From: Verrucomicrobiota bacterium
GTDB lineage: Bacteria > Verrucomicrobiota > Verrucomicrobiia > Opitutales > Opitutaceae
Direction: 5' to 3'
Assembly: GCA_014584295.1 (NCBI GenBank)
Contig: JACTNC010000053.1
Location: forward strand, 124,001-188,000
DNA length: 64,000 bases
Program-made: the position numbers and the translations under genes
Part shown: piece after piece, positions 29,319 to 37,803 of the stretch
How positions within the stretch are numbered: the stretch's first letter is position 1
Layout: every line of letters starts with the position of its first letter
The notes under the pieces: generated by a model
Seen by the model: the letters and a program-made list of their open reading frames with translations, nothing else
Database searches by the model: none
What the model was told of the DNA's origin: nothing

Positions 29319-29349
29319 GAATCGAGGTGAAGGGAACCTACCTCGGTTC
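29319..29349 (+). terminator. hairpin downstream of ychF
   Basis: A 10-base-pair stem (GAATCGAGGT pairing with ACCTCGGTTC through one T-G wobble, 11-base loop) starts 11 bases after the ychF stop. There is no T tract, so it may be a weak or Rho-assisted end, or a 3' stabilising hairpin. Confidence 0.35.
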
Positions 29350-29414
29350 AATCCTGAGCAAAGCAGCGCCAGTGTCAGTGTCGCTGGCAAGTTCCATGCG
29401 CTATGCGCTGCGCA

Positions 29415-30644
29415 CTATTTTTCCCGCACCGCCTTGTCAGCTGGCAGGTCTTTGCCGGACCAAGCCTTTTCCCAGGTCGTCGGCACCTCTGGGGCTGACC
29501 AGAAGGGATCGGCAAGGTCAAGGCCAAGCGGTAGAAGCCCAGTGCTGCACAAGTAGAGACTGCCAGTGGAAATATATCTCTCAGCCAAGGCCGGCTGCGC
29601 GCCAGCGAGACCGATGCGTAGCCAACCTGCGGAATCGAACGTGCCCGGGGCCTCTAGCGTGCGATGCAACACGGCAGTAAGCGCGCGTCGTACTTGCGCT
29701 GGAGAGAGCGTAGAAGGCAGAAGTCGGCGAAGAGCAGCAAGTGCCAGGCCCTGGAAGGCACCTGCTCGGTATGTAATTGATCTGCCAAGAACAGGATATG
29801 AACCGTCCGGCGCAATCAACCGCTCCTGGACCTCGGCATACCTGGCAAGCCGGTCGAATGCCTTGGTGCGGAACTGCGCCCACTCTTCCGTCTCCGCAGC
29901 TATGAGATCGAGGATCTCCACCAGCATGGGGTGAATGACGTAGGAGTTGTAATAGTCGGTATGGAACTCCGGCCCGTCGCTGTACCAACCGTCGCCACAA
30001 TACCTTTCCGCATGGCGCCGCAAACCGTACGTAAGTCGAGCCTCGTCTCTCGGTTCGCCCACACGGTGCAGGAATGCTTCCACCATGGACGCAAAAAGCA
30101 CCCAATTGTTTTCCCACGGTTTGATGCCCCGAGTGGTCTTCAGGCACGCAATTACTTGTCCGCGCACACGCTCCGGAAGCGGCTTCCAAAGCGCCCCAGG
30201 GGCGCGAAGAAATGCCTGCGCTAGAAACGCTGAATCGACCAGCGGCTGCTTGCCCGTAGTAAAATTCAAGAAGTCCGGCGATTGCGGATCGGTGGCCGCA
30301 TCTATGGCCTCACGCGCAACCGCTGGCCAGTCGCCACAGTCACGACCGAGTTCGAGCCATGGCGCAAGGCCGCACAGCAGGCGCGCGACACCCTCAAGAT
30401 GCGTGAACGAACGGTTGTATTCCGGCTGCGCAGCCTCCACCGGCATCGTCGCCTTGAGTCGGCGTTCTGCCAAGGCAGGGAGAAGGGGCGACGCCAGGCG
30501 CTCAGCCCATCGACACCAGCGCTCACGCGCGGTTGAGTCAGCAGAACGCGCCGCACCCTGGATCTGCAGGTTGCCGGATGCGCCGGTGGCACCGGCGACA
30601 GCCATGATTTTTACGAAGTCGCGACGGGAAGGATTCTTGTTCAT
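29415..30644 (-). CDS. DUF2264 domain protein with Tat-type signal
   Basis: A 409-residue protein whose N-terminus carries a twin-arginine-like signal (SRRDFVKIMAVAGATGASG). The mature part is a helical-toroid-like sequence (THLEGVARLLCGLAPWLELG, WENNWVLFASMVEAFL, DGWYSDGPEFHTDYYNSYVIHPM) matching DUF2264, a family found near polysaccharide-degradation genes and presumed to act on uronate-containing or other oligosaccharides. Enzyme activity is not known to me. It lies about 125 bases downstream of a DegT aminotransferase gene on the same strand. Confidence 0.82.
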   Translation of the reverse strand: MNKNPSRRDFVKIMAVAGATGASGNLQIQGAARSADSTARERWCRWAERLASPLLPALAERRLKATMPVEAAQPEYNRSFTHLEGVARLLCGLAPWLELGRDCGDWPAVAREAIDAATDPQSPDFLNFTTGKQPLVDSAFLAQAFLRAPGALWKPLPERVRGQVIACLKTTRGIKPWENNWVLFASMVEAFLHRVGEPRDEARLTYGLRRHAERYCGDGWYSDGPEFHTDYYNSYVIHPMLVEILDLIAAETEEWAQFRTKAFDRLARYAEVQERLIAPDGSYPVLGRSITYRAGAFQGLALAALRRLLPSTLSPAQVRRALTAVLHRTLEAPGTFDSAGWLRIGLAGAQPALAERYISTGSLYLCSTGLLPLGLDLADPFWSAPEVPTTWEKAWSGKDLPADKAVREK

Positions 30645-30769
30645 GGTTCAAACATATTCACCGGTTGGTCACTTGATTAGCCAATCGCCAAGCCTGCATC
30701 CTTCTTGCCGATCAGCGGATAGGTCGAAACGAGGATTGGAACATTGGGTGCAGCCTCACTCTTGAATTC

Positions 30770-31864
30770 CTAAAAAGTGTTGACCGCCGAGATCACTGCG
30801 TCGACTAGGGCATCCGTCAGTTCGGGAAAGATCGGGAGGCTGAGGCAGGTGGCCGCCGCCCTCTCTGCCACGGGCAGGCTGCCTGCCTTCAAGTTCAGAT
30901 GCGCATAGCAGGGCTGCTGGTGCAGGCACTTGGGATAGATCAGATCGGTCCCGATCTCATGCTTCGCCAGGTGTTCCCGAAGCGCATCACGGCGGGGATG
31001 GCGTAGCGTGAATTGATGAAAGACGCACTCCCCATACTCGACCGAAGCCGGCAGGATTGTATCCGAAAGCCTGATACCTAACTTGTAACGCGCCGCGATC
31101 TCCCTGCGCCGTGCCGTCCACCGGGCAAGGTGGGGAAGTTTCACGCTCAGCGCAGCTCCCTGAAAACCGTCCATCCGGAAGTTGAACCCTACAAAATCGT
31201 GATGATAACGCCGAAGCGAGCCGTGCACGCGCAGCGCACGGGCATGTTCGAACACATCGTCGCGGCGCGACACAAACGCTCCGCCTTCTCCACATGCGCC
31301 CAGGTTCTTTGTCGGATAGAAACTGAACGTGCCGCAATCCCCGAGGATTCCAACGGGGGTGCCCCGGTACTGCGCCCCGACCGCCTGCGCACAGTCCTCG
31401 ATCACAAAAAGGGAATGCCTGCGCGCAATCTCTAGGATCGGCGTCATCGCCGCGGGCTGCCCAAACAGGTGCACGACAATGATCGCCTTCGTCCGCGGCG
31501 TGATCGCCGCCTCGATCCGGGTCGGATCGATATTGAACGTCGACTCATCAATGTCGACGAACACCGGAGTCGCACCGACATAGCTGATGCCCCACGCACT
31601 CGACGCGAAGGTAAAGGGTGTCGTGATCACCTCGTCACCCACGCCCACTCCCGCGCAGACCATTGAAGCATGCAGTGGCGAAGTGCCGCTGTTCATGCCC
31701 AGCGCCCGCTTGTAACCCAAGGTCTCACTGAATGCGGCTTCAAATCCTTCGACATCTTTTCCAAGGCAGAATCGGTTACCGTCATAGGCAGACGCGATTG
31801 CTGCAAGGATTTCAGAGCGGAGTTCCCGGTGCTGGAGCGAAAGATCAAGAAAGGGGACTTTCAT
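30770..31864 (-). CDS. DegT/DnrJ/EryC1/StrS-family aminotransferase
   Basis: A 364-residue PLP-dependent enzyme of the nucleotide-sugar aminotransferase group (MKVPFLDLSLQHRELRSEIL). The Schiff-base lysine is in SFYPTKNLGACGEGG, and VIEDCAQAVGA supplies the PLP-contacting aspartate. Members make amino sugars for surface polysaccharides. It follows cobA-hemD by 25 bases and so could be in the tetrapyrrole transcript, although no functional link is evident; no other sugar-nucleotide genes are nearby. Confidence 0.9.
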   Translation of the reverse strand: MKVPFLDLSLQHRELRSEILAAIASAYDGNRFCLGKDVEGFEAAFSETLGYKRALGMNSGTSPLHASMVCAGVGVGDEVITTPFTFASSAWGISYVGATPVFVDIDESTFNIDPTRIEAAITPRTKAIIVVHLFGQPAAMTPILEIARRHSLFVIEDCAQAVGAQYRGTPVGILGDCGTFSFYPTKNLGACGEGGAFVSRRDDVFEHARALRVHGSLRRYHHDFVGFNFRMDGFQGAALSVKLPHLARWTARRREIAARYKLGIRLSDTILPASVEYGECVFHQFTLRHPRRDALREHLAKHEIGTDLIYPKCLHQQPCYAHLNLKAGSLPVAERAAATCLSLPIFPELTDALVDAVISAVNTF

Positions 31865-31889
31865 GCGTGGATGAACCGCAAGGCTGGAG

Positions 31890-33425
31890 TCACTTCCTTC
31901 GAGGTTCCAGTTTCTTCACCAGTTCCTCCACCAGGGAGGAAAGCCCAGGCTTTGTGGCTTCGAAGTCAACCGGTACTCCCCGTGCCTTCATCGTCGCTGA
32001 GGTGAGCGGTCCAATGCTTCCAGCCAGCGGACGACGCGCGTCCTTCTCCAGCCGAAGCGCGGCAGCCTGGGCGACAAACGATTCCACCGCACTGCTGCTA
32101 GCAAAGAGTATGGCATCCGCTCCTTGTGAGCGAAACGTCTCGGCGCGCGGGTCGTCCGCCAGATTCGTTTTCGTCGTTCGATATACAGGCAGGGTGTCCA
32201 CAATTCCACGCGCCTCCTCCAGTTTCCTTACAAGGATATCCCGGTTGAGATTGCCGGTAACCACGAGAATCTTCGCGTTGTCCAGACTGCCCGTGGCAAT
32301 CAACGCATCCGCAAGGGCCTCACCCGTCGCCGTGTCAGGCTGGCATTCGACCCTGAGAAACTGTTCCTTTACGGCACGCGCGGTCCCCTCCCCGACACAG
32401 GCAATGCGCATCAGGCCAAGGCTTCGAATGTCGTCGAAGACCCGGTGAAACTCCTCAAAGAAGAACCTGACGCCGTTGGGACTCGAGAAAACGAGCCAGT
32501 CATAGGACCCAAGCTCTGGAAAAACCTCCGCCAACCGCTCGTTGGACACGTCCTTCACCACGTCGATGAGCGGAAGTTCCAGTACCTCCGCACCGAGTTC
32601 TTCCAACTGTCCCCGCAGTTCGCTCGTCTGTGCCCTTGTTCGTGTGATCGCGACGCGTCGGCCAAATAGCGGAAGTTTCTCGAACCACCCCATGTGGTCG
32701 CGTTCACGCACGACCTCGCCGATAAAGATGATCGCCGGAGCACCCAACTGCGCCTCTGCGATCCTTTGCGCGAGATTCTCAATCTTGCCTGTCACAGTCC
32801 GCTGCCGCCCGAGCGAGGCCCATTGCACGACCGCTGCTGGTGTCTTGGGTGACATTCCCCCAGCGATTAAGCGCGAGAGGATTTCCGTGAGGTGCCCCAT
32901 TCCCATGTAGATCGCGATTGTCGTGTTCGGAATCTGGGCAAACTTCGCCCAATCGGTCTGAAGCGTGTGTTTCGCCGGATCCTCGTGACCCGTGAGGAAG
33001 ATGAGTGACGAACTCGTGTTGCGCTGTGTCAACGGAATGCCGGCATAGGCCCCGGCCGCCAGCGCTGCCGTCACACCGGGAACAACCTCAAACGGAATGC
33101 CATCATCTCTCAAGCGCCGCACCTCCTCGCCTCCCCGACCATAGACAAAGGGATCCCCGCCCTTGAGTCGCACAACCGTTGCACCGGCCTTGGCGTGCTT
33201 CACGAGAAGCGCTTCAATCTCCTCCTGCGGGAGCGCATGAATCCGCGCCTTCTTTCCAACATAGATCTTTTGCGCCTCCGGGCGACACCAGAGGAGAAGA
33301 TCGGGATGAACGAGGTAATCGTAAACCAACACGTCCGCACTTTCGATCAACTCTCGCGCGCGAAATGTGACAAGTCCGGGATCCCCAGGACCGGCGCCAA
33401 CCAAGTAAACCTTACCGAGTGGCAT
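31890..33425 (-). CDS. cobA-hemD: uroporphyrinogen-III C-methyltransferase / uroporphyrinogen-III synthase fusion
   Basis: A 511-residue bifunctional protein. The N-terminal 245 or so residues are a SAM uroporphyrinogen-III methyltransferase (VYLVGAGPGDPGLVT, RLKGGDPFVYGRGGEE, VVPGVTAALAAGAYAGIPLTQR), the first step to sirohaem and cobalamin. The C-terminal part starts at LFGRRVAITRTRAQTSEL and is a uroporphyrinogen-III synthase (DWLVFSSPNGVRFFFEEF). ATG 33425 follows the hemC stop by 15 bases; the frame is open to 33440 but the first methionine of the conserved MPLGKVYLVG is used. Confidence 0.95.
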   Translation of the reverse strand: MPLGKVYLVGAGPGDPGLVTFRARELIESADVLVYDYLVHPDLLLWCRPEAQKIYVGKKARIHALPQEEIEALLVKHAKAGATVVRLKGGDPFVYGRGGEEVRRLRDDGIPFEVVPGVTAALAAGAYAGIPLTQRNTSSSLIFLTGHEDPAKHTLQTDWAKFAQIPNTTIAIYMGMGHLTEILSRLIAGGMSPKTPAAVVQWASLGRQRTVTGKIENLAQRIAEAQLGAPAIIFIGEVVRERDHMGWFEKLPLFGRRVAITRTRAQTSELRGQLEELGAEVLELPLIDVVKDVSNERLAEVFPELGSYDWLVFSSPNGVRFFFEEFHRVFDDIRSLGLMRIACVGEGTARAVKEQFLRVECQPDTATGEALADALIATGSLDNAKILVVTGNLNRDILVRKLEEARGIVDTLPVYRTTKTNLADDPRAETFRSQGADAILFASSSAVESFVAQAAALRLEKDARRPLAGSIGPLTSATMKARGVPVDFEATKPGLSSLVEELVKKLEPRRK

Positions 33426-33440
33426 CGTCAAAAAAGGCAA

Positions 33441-34307
33441 TTAGACACCCGGGGAGTGAACTCCGATCCTGCGCAACCAGTCACGCGCAAACGCGGCAGG
33501 TTCATCAAAATCCGCCGACCGCAAATCCGCCTCGTGCAGTCCTACCTGTTCGTGGAAGAAATGGAGACGGTCGCTCGTCGCATGAACTGCAACGGCAGTA
33601 TGGCATCCCGCACCCAGCTCCCGCTGGAAGGCCCGCTCCAGATTGACCGCCCGCGCAGTCGCGGCATCGAGCACGTCGGCCCATTTCCGACCTTCCCCGG
33701 CGCGACACTGGACTGCAATCGCCGCCTGCCCAACGGCTGGCACCATCGTCGAAAGTTCGAGAAACCGGAAGACAAGTCCCGGCCATTGCCCAATGCCCAG
33801 ACGCTTCAAACCAGCGGCCGCCAGCACGGTGGCATCGGCTACACCCATTTCCGCAATCTTGCGCAAGCGGGTATCCACATTTCCGCGAATCTCGCAGAAA
33901 TCCACTCCGGGATGGAGTTTCGCCAATTGCAACCTTCGCCTTGGACTGCCCGTGGCCACGCTGTGCGGCGCTGAAACGCCTTCACGTACCACCAGGACAT
34001 CACGTGCGTCCTCGCGCGGGAGATACCCGGCAATCTCCAGACCCGCAGCCATTTCTCCAGGCAGATCCTTCGTGCTATGAACGGCGAGATCCGCCTCCCC
34101 CCGGAGCAGCGCCTGCTCAAGCTCTGCGGTGAAGAGCCCCTTGCCCCCTTGCTTTTCAAGCGACCATCCAGCCTGCCTGTCACCGGTTGTCTGAATCTTC
34201 CTGAGCTCCGCCTCGATGCCAAAAGCCGCACGCAGGCAGTCGGCCACCTGCGAGGCCTGAGCAAGTGCAAGCGGACTCTTCCGTGTGGCGATGACAGGGC
34301 GGTTCAC
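33441..34307 (-). CDS. hemC: hydroxymethylbilane synthase (porphobilinogen deaminase)
   Basis: A 288-residue enzyme that polymerises four porphobilinogens. Starting at GTG 34307 it begins NRPVIATRKSPLALAQASQ. HSTKDLPGE and the arginine-rich GSPRRRLQL with EIRGNVDTRL are present, and the cysteine that carries the dipyrromethane cofactor is in RELGAGCHTAVAVHA. It is at the short end of the family (usually 305-320). It heads hemC-(cobA-hemD)-degT. Confidence 0.95.
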   Translation of the reverse strand: MNRPVIATRKSPLALAQASQVADCLRAAFGIEAELRKIQTTGDRQAGWSLEKQGGKGLFTAELEQALLRGEADLAVHSTKDLPGEMAAGLEIAGYLPREDARDVLVVREGVSAPHSVATGSPRRRLQLAKLHPGVDFCEIRGNVDTRLRKIAEMGVADATVLAAAGLKRLGIGQWPGLVFRFLELSTMVPAVGQAAIAVQCRAGEGRKWADVLDAATARAVNLERAFQRELGAGCHTAVAVHATSDRLHFFHEQVGLHEADLRSADFDEPAAFARDWLRRIGVHSPGV

Positions 34308-34344
34308 GACTAAACAGGTGAACGGTCGCTGATGGGGAGGAAGG

Positions 34345-34379
34345 CTCTTTGATCAACGGATATGCCGCTGATCAAAGAG
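34345..34379. repeat. perfect hairpin between ilvC and hemC
   Basis: An 11-base inverted repeat (CTCTTTGATCA / TGATCAAAGAG) encloses a 13-base spacer that can itself pair CGG with CCG. It lies 22 bases after the ilvC stop and 38 bases before the hemC start. There is no T tract, so it may end or protect the ilvC message, or act as a binding site. Confidence 0.55.
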
Positions 34380-34400
34380 TCGCAATCATCACGGACGCGA

Positions 34401-35426
34401 TTAGTAGGAGGCCTGGACGCCCTTCAGGTTCTTCTTCGACATCCAGGGCATCATTCCACGCAGGTAGATACCGGTTTTCTCTATGGAGTGCTTTTCACCG
34501 GCCTTGAGCAGCCTGTTGTAGTTCTTCAGTCCACCCTTGTATTCCTTCACCCATTCCTTGGTGAACTTGCCCGATTGGATCTCCTTCAGGATCTTCCTCA
34601 TCTCGGCCTTGGTCTTCGCGCCAACGATGCGCGGACCCCTCGTGATGTCGCCATACTTGGCGGTTTCCGAGACGGAGAAACGCATGCCTGCGATGCCGCT
34701 TTCGTACATCAAGTCGCAGATCAACTTGAGCTCGTGCAGACATTCAAAATAGGCCATTTCAGGCTGATAGCCCGCTTCGACCAGGGTTTCAAAACCGGCC
34801 TGCACCAATGCGCTCGCACCGCCGCACAGCACGGCCTGTTCGCCAAAGAGATCGGTTTCCGTTTCCTCCTTGAAGGTCGTTTGAAGCACGCCCGCACGGG
34901 TCGAACCGATTCCCTTTGCCCAGGCAAGAGCGGTTTTCTTGCCTTTCCTTGATTTGTCCTGCGCAACAGCAACGAGCGCGGGCATGCCCTTTCCTTCCGT
35001 GTAGAGCCTGCGAACCATGTGGCCAGGACCCTTCGGGGCAACCATGATGCAGTCGACGTCCTTCGGCAGCTTGATCAAACCGAAGTGGATGCTCAATCCG
35101 TGCGAGAAGAGCAGGGTCTTCCCCTTGGAAAGGTTCGGCAGGATGTCCTTTTCATAGATGTCGGCCTGCTTCATGTCGGGAAGGCCAACCATGATGACAT
35201 CGGCGCGACGAACCGCCTCTGCGGTGTCAACCACCTCGAATCCGTGCTGCTCTGCAACGGCCCGCGACTTCGAGCCGGGGTACAGGCCGATGATGACCTT
35301 GCAGCCTGAGTCCTTGAGATTCAAGGCATGGGCATGGCCTTGGGACCCGTAGCCGAGAACGGCGAGGGTCTTGTTCTGGAAAACGCCGAGATCGGCATCC
35401 TTGTCGGTGTAGACTTTTGCGGGCAT
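34401..35426 (-). CDS. ilvC: ketol-acid reductoisomerase (class I)
   Basis: A 341-residue NADPH-dependent enzyme of valine/isoleucine synthesis. The N-terminal Rossmann motif [18 protein letters not shown], the [16 protein letters not shown] segment, the metal site acidic residues in [22 protein letters not shown] and the [15 protein letters not shown] helix are all present. It follows ilvN with a 26-base gap. The catalytic acetolactate synthase subunit ilvB is not adjacent. Confidence 0.97.
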   Translation of the reverse strand: MPAKVYTDKDADLGVFQNKTLAVLGYGSQGHAHALNLKDSGCKVIIGLYPGSKSRAVAEQHGFEVVDTAEAVRRADVIMVGLPDMKQADIYEKDILPNLSKGKTLLFSHGLSIHFGLIKLPKDVDCIMVAPKGPGHMVRRLYTEGKGMPALVAVAQDKSRKGKKTALAWAKGIGSTRAGVLQTTFKEETETDLFGEQAVLCGGASALVQAGFETLVEAGYQPEMAYFECLHELKLICDLMYESGIAGMRFSVSETAKYGDITRGPRIVGAKTKAEMRKILKEIQSGKFTKEWVKEYKGGLKNYNRLLKAGEKHSIEKTGIYLRGMMPWMSKKNLKGVQASY

Positions 35427-35452
35427 GGTAAAAAGGCTTGGAAATGGACTGA

Positions 35453-35923
35453 TCAGCGCTTCAACGCGAGTTGACCCGTACGGGCGAGTTCAAGGATTCC
35501 GAAGTCGTCGACGAGCTTAAGAAAGGCAGCCGTCTTCGCCTCGTCACCCGTGACCTCAACGATCACTGCATCCTGCGCCACATTGACGATCTTCGCCCGG
35601 AAGATGTCGCAGATCTGCATGATCTCCGAACGCACCTTCGAATCGGCTTTGATCTTCACAAGGACAAGTTCACGGACGACGGCCTGGCCATCCTTGAAGT
35701 TCACCACATCGACCACGTTGATCAGCTTGCGCAGCTGCTTTGTGACCATGTCAAGCGAACCGTCGCCTCCCTTGATCACCACCGTGATGCGGGAAAGGGA
35801 TGCGTCGTGGGTGGGGGCCACATTCAGCGAGTCAATGTTGAAACCGCGCCCGGAGAACATTCCGGACACGCGGGCCAGCACTCCGAACTTGTTTTCGACG
35901 AGGACCGATATCGTATGTCTCAT
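35453..35923 (-). CDS. ilvN: acetolactate synthase small (regulatory) subunit
   Basis: A 156-residue protein with an N-terminal ACT domain ([33 protein letters not shown]) and the standard C-terminal small-subunit domain ([27 protein letters not shown]-like [13 protein letters not shown]). It binds valine and confers feedback inhibition on IlvB. ATG 35923 is chosen because the conserved domain starts at once; the frame runs open to 36019 through a GC-rich leader. No ilvB is next to it, which is unusual. Confidence 0.95.
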   Translation of the reverse strand: MRHTISVLVENKFGVLARVSGMFSGRGFNIDSLNVAPTHDASLSRITVVIKGGDGSLDMVTKQLRKLINVVDVVNFKDGQAVVRELVLVKIKADSKVRSEIMQICDIFRAKIVNVAQDAVIVEVTGDEAKTAAFLKLVDDFGILELARTGQLALKR

Positions 35924-36045
35924 GAGAAGGTTTGACTGTAGAGATGACGGCTGTGAGGCCGGGACACTTCCGGCGTGGCACCGCTCACGGCACGGTTCAG
36001 CGCCGGGAGCCAGCCTCACGTGCCGCCGGGCAGAATCCGCAAGAC
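35924..36045 (-). other. GC-rich structured leader between tRNA-Val and ilvN
   Basis: This 122-base stretch is rich in GC inverted repeats, for example GCCGG-gacactt-CCGGC at about 35957-35973, and overlapping complementary segments around GTGAGG/CCTCAC. It could be a processed spacer or a regulatory leader. I do not recognise a known riboswitch or a leader peptide with a valine run. Confidence 0.3.
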
Positions 36046-36122
36046 TGGTGGACGGCGAGGGACTCGAACCCCCGACACCCTCGGTGTAAGCGAGGTACTC
36101 TAACCAACTGAGCTAGCCGTCC
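36046..36122 (-). tRNA. tRNA-Val (anticodon TAC)
   Basis: The minus strand folds into a complete cloverleaf: acceptor GGACGGC/GCCGTCC, D arm with AGCTCAGTTGGTTAGAG, anticodon stem CCTCG/CGAGG with loop CTTACAC (anticodon TAC), T arm GGGGGTTCGAGTCCCTC, and encoded 3' CCA. 77 bases. Confidence 0.97.
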
Positions 36123-36197
36123 GGACAGGAACGATCAGATAAGCCCGCAGGCGCGCTCGGAGGCAAGGGTTTATTCGGGATTGATGGCAGCCCGGGC

Positions 36198-37253
36198 CTA
36201 TTGCGCTTCCGGAGCGACGAGTTCGCCAACCTCGCCCAGCACGCCATTTGCGGCCATCCATTCGGCATTTTGAATCGCGTTGAGAGCGGCACCCTTCCAA
36301 AGATTGTCGCCACTGACCCAGAACGAAAGCCCGTTTTCCAACGCGGTGTCGATGCGCAGTCGGCCAACCCCACACCGCACTTTCTCTGCAAAATCCAGCG
36401 GTGTCGGATACTTTGAAGCGGCGGGTTCGTCGACCAATAGAGCACCGGGAAACTCGGCAATTGCGGCCTTGGCCTTTTCCAAATTGACAGGACGCTCGAA
36501 CTCGGCGCTCACCGCAATGGAATGAGCTCGAACCACAGGTACTCGCACACAGGTCGCTGAAACCTTCAGGTGCGGGAGCTTCATGATCTTTCGGCTTTCC
36601 TGCGCCATCTTGGTCTCCTCACCCGTATATCCGTCAGCCCCGAACGAATCAACCTGTGGAATACAGTTGAATGCAATTTGATGGGGATAAACCTTCCGCT
36701 GTAGAGGCTTGCCGGTCACATGTGCCTTGACCTGCGTCTCCAGTTCCTGAACCGCCTCCGCACCCGTACCGGATACCGATTGGAAAGTCGAAACAATGAT
36801 CCGTTTGGCACCGAAAGCCAGGTGCAATGGCCAAAGTCCCATAAGCATGACCGCGGTCGAGCAATTGGGGTTGGCAATGATTCCCGCATGACGTCGCAGC
36901 TCTGAAGGATTGATTTCCGGAATTACCAGGGGAACCGTGGGATCCATTCGTAACGCCGAGCTCTTGTCGATGACTATGCAACCCGCCGTCACGGCATCAG
37001 CAGCAAGCGCGCGGGTGACAGATCCTCCAGCGGCAAAGAACACCAGATCCAATCCCGCAAACACACCCGGCTTGGCTTCTTCGACGCGATATTTGCCACC
37101 CCGGATTTCCACCACCTTGCCCGCCGAACGCGCCGATGCAAAAAGCCGCAGCGAGCTCATTGGAAAATTCCGTTCGTGCAAGAGCCGTACAAGCTCTTGA
37201 CCGACCGCGCCTGTGGCGCCGACGATGCCGATTGCGTAGCGAGATTGATTCAC
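36198..37253 (-). CDS. asd: aspartate-semialdehyde dehydrogenase
   Basis: A 351-residue NADPH enzyme making aspartate semialdehyde for lysine, diaminopimelate, threonine and methionine. Start GTG 37253 is chosen because GGAG lies eight bases upstream and the conserved AIGIVGATGAVGQELVRLL follows four residues later; the frame runs on upstream without similarity. The catalytic cysteine is in IIANPNCSTAVMLM and a second active-site region is in VRVPVVRAHSIAVSAEF. Its start is one base from the start of the divergent L,D-transpeptidase gene. tRNA-Val lies downstream on the same strand. Confidence 0.96.
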   Translation of the reverse strand: MNQSRYAIGIVGATGAVGQELVRLLHERNFPMSSLRLFASARSAGKVVEIRGGKYRVEEAKPGVFAGLDLVFFAAGGSVTRALAADAVTAGCIVIDKSSALRMDPTVPLVIPEINPSELRRHAGIIANPNCSTAVMLMGLWPLHLAFGAKRIIVSTFQSVSGTGAEAVQELETQVKAHVTGKPLQRKVYPHQIAFNCIPQVDSFGADGYTGEETKMAQESRKIMKLPHLKVSATCVRVPVVRAHSIAVSAEFERPVNLEKAKAAIAEFPGALLVDEPAASKYPTPLDFAEKVRCGVGRLRIDTALENGLSFWVSGDNLWKGAALNAIQNAEWMAANGVLGEVGELVAPEAQ

Positions 37254-37254
37254 G

Positions 37255-37794
37255 ATGGAGTCTCCTGTTGAACAAGTAATAAAAACCGCAGACCGGCTGG
37301 GTATCAAGCCCTCAGACCGCATTCTCGCCGTGCGCATTGCCAGCCAGACGCTTCAGCTATTCTACCGCAATTCGCTGACAAGGAGCTTTGTTGTCTCCAC
37401 CTCGCGCCGCCCTCCCTCGAACTTGGTCGACTCCTTGGGAACTCCCCGAGGACTGCACGAAATCGCCGAACGAATCGGTGGCGGCCAGCCGGCCGGCATG
37501 GTATTCAAGTCGCGATTGCCCACCGGCAGGCACTACTTAGAGTATGCCGTCGATGAACTCGTCACTGATGACCTGATTACCAGCCGCATTCTCTGGCTGC
37601 GGGGATTGGAACCAGGCATCAATGCTGGTGGCAACGTCGACACCTACCATCGCTACATTTACATTCACGGCACGCGCCACGAGGAGAAACTGGGCACCCC
37701 CGCGAGCGCGGGCTGCGTCCGCATGGCCAATCTGGACATCATTGCCCTCTACGACGAGGTTCGCACAGGCGATTGGGTTTGGATCGGAGACTGA
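37255..37794 (+). CDS. L,D-transpeptidase (YkuD) domain protein
   Basis: A 179-residue protein with the YkuD catalytic signature: H138 in YIYIHGT and S151-x-G-C154-x-R156 in PASAGCVRM, the active-site cysteine for 3-3 peptidoglycan cross-linking or lipoprotein attachment. There is no clear signal peptide in the chosen form, which is odd for a periplasmic enzyme, but no alternative upstream start is possible without overlapping asd. ATG 37255 is one base from the divergent asd GTG. The dinG-like gene starts nine bases after its stop. Confidence 0.88.
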   Translation: MESPVEQVIKTADRLGIKPSDRILAVRIASQTLQLFYRNSLTRSFVVSTSRRPPSNLVDSLGTPRGLHEIAERIGGGQPAGMVFKSRLPTGRHYLEYAVDELVTDDLITSRILWLRGLEPGINAGGNVDTYHRYIYIHGTRHEEKLGTPASAGCVRMANLDIIALYDEVRTGDWVWIGD

Positions 37795-37803
37795 CCCACC
37801 GAT

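Noticed and set aside
35924-36045. Riboswitch in the ilvN leader
   Set aside because: It has GC-rich pairing segments but no recognisable consensus core of SAM, cobalamin, SAH or T-box elements.
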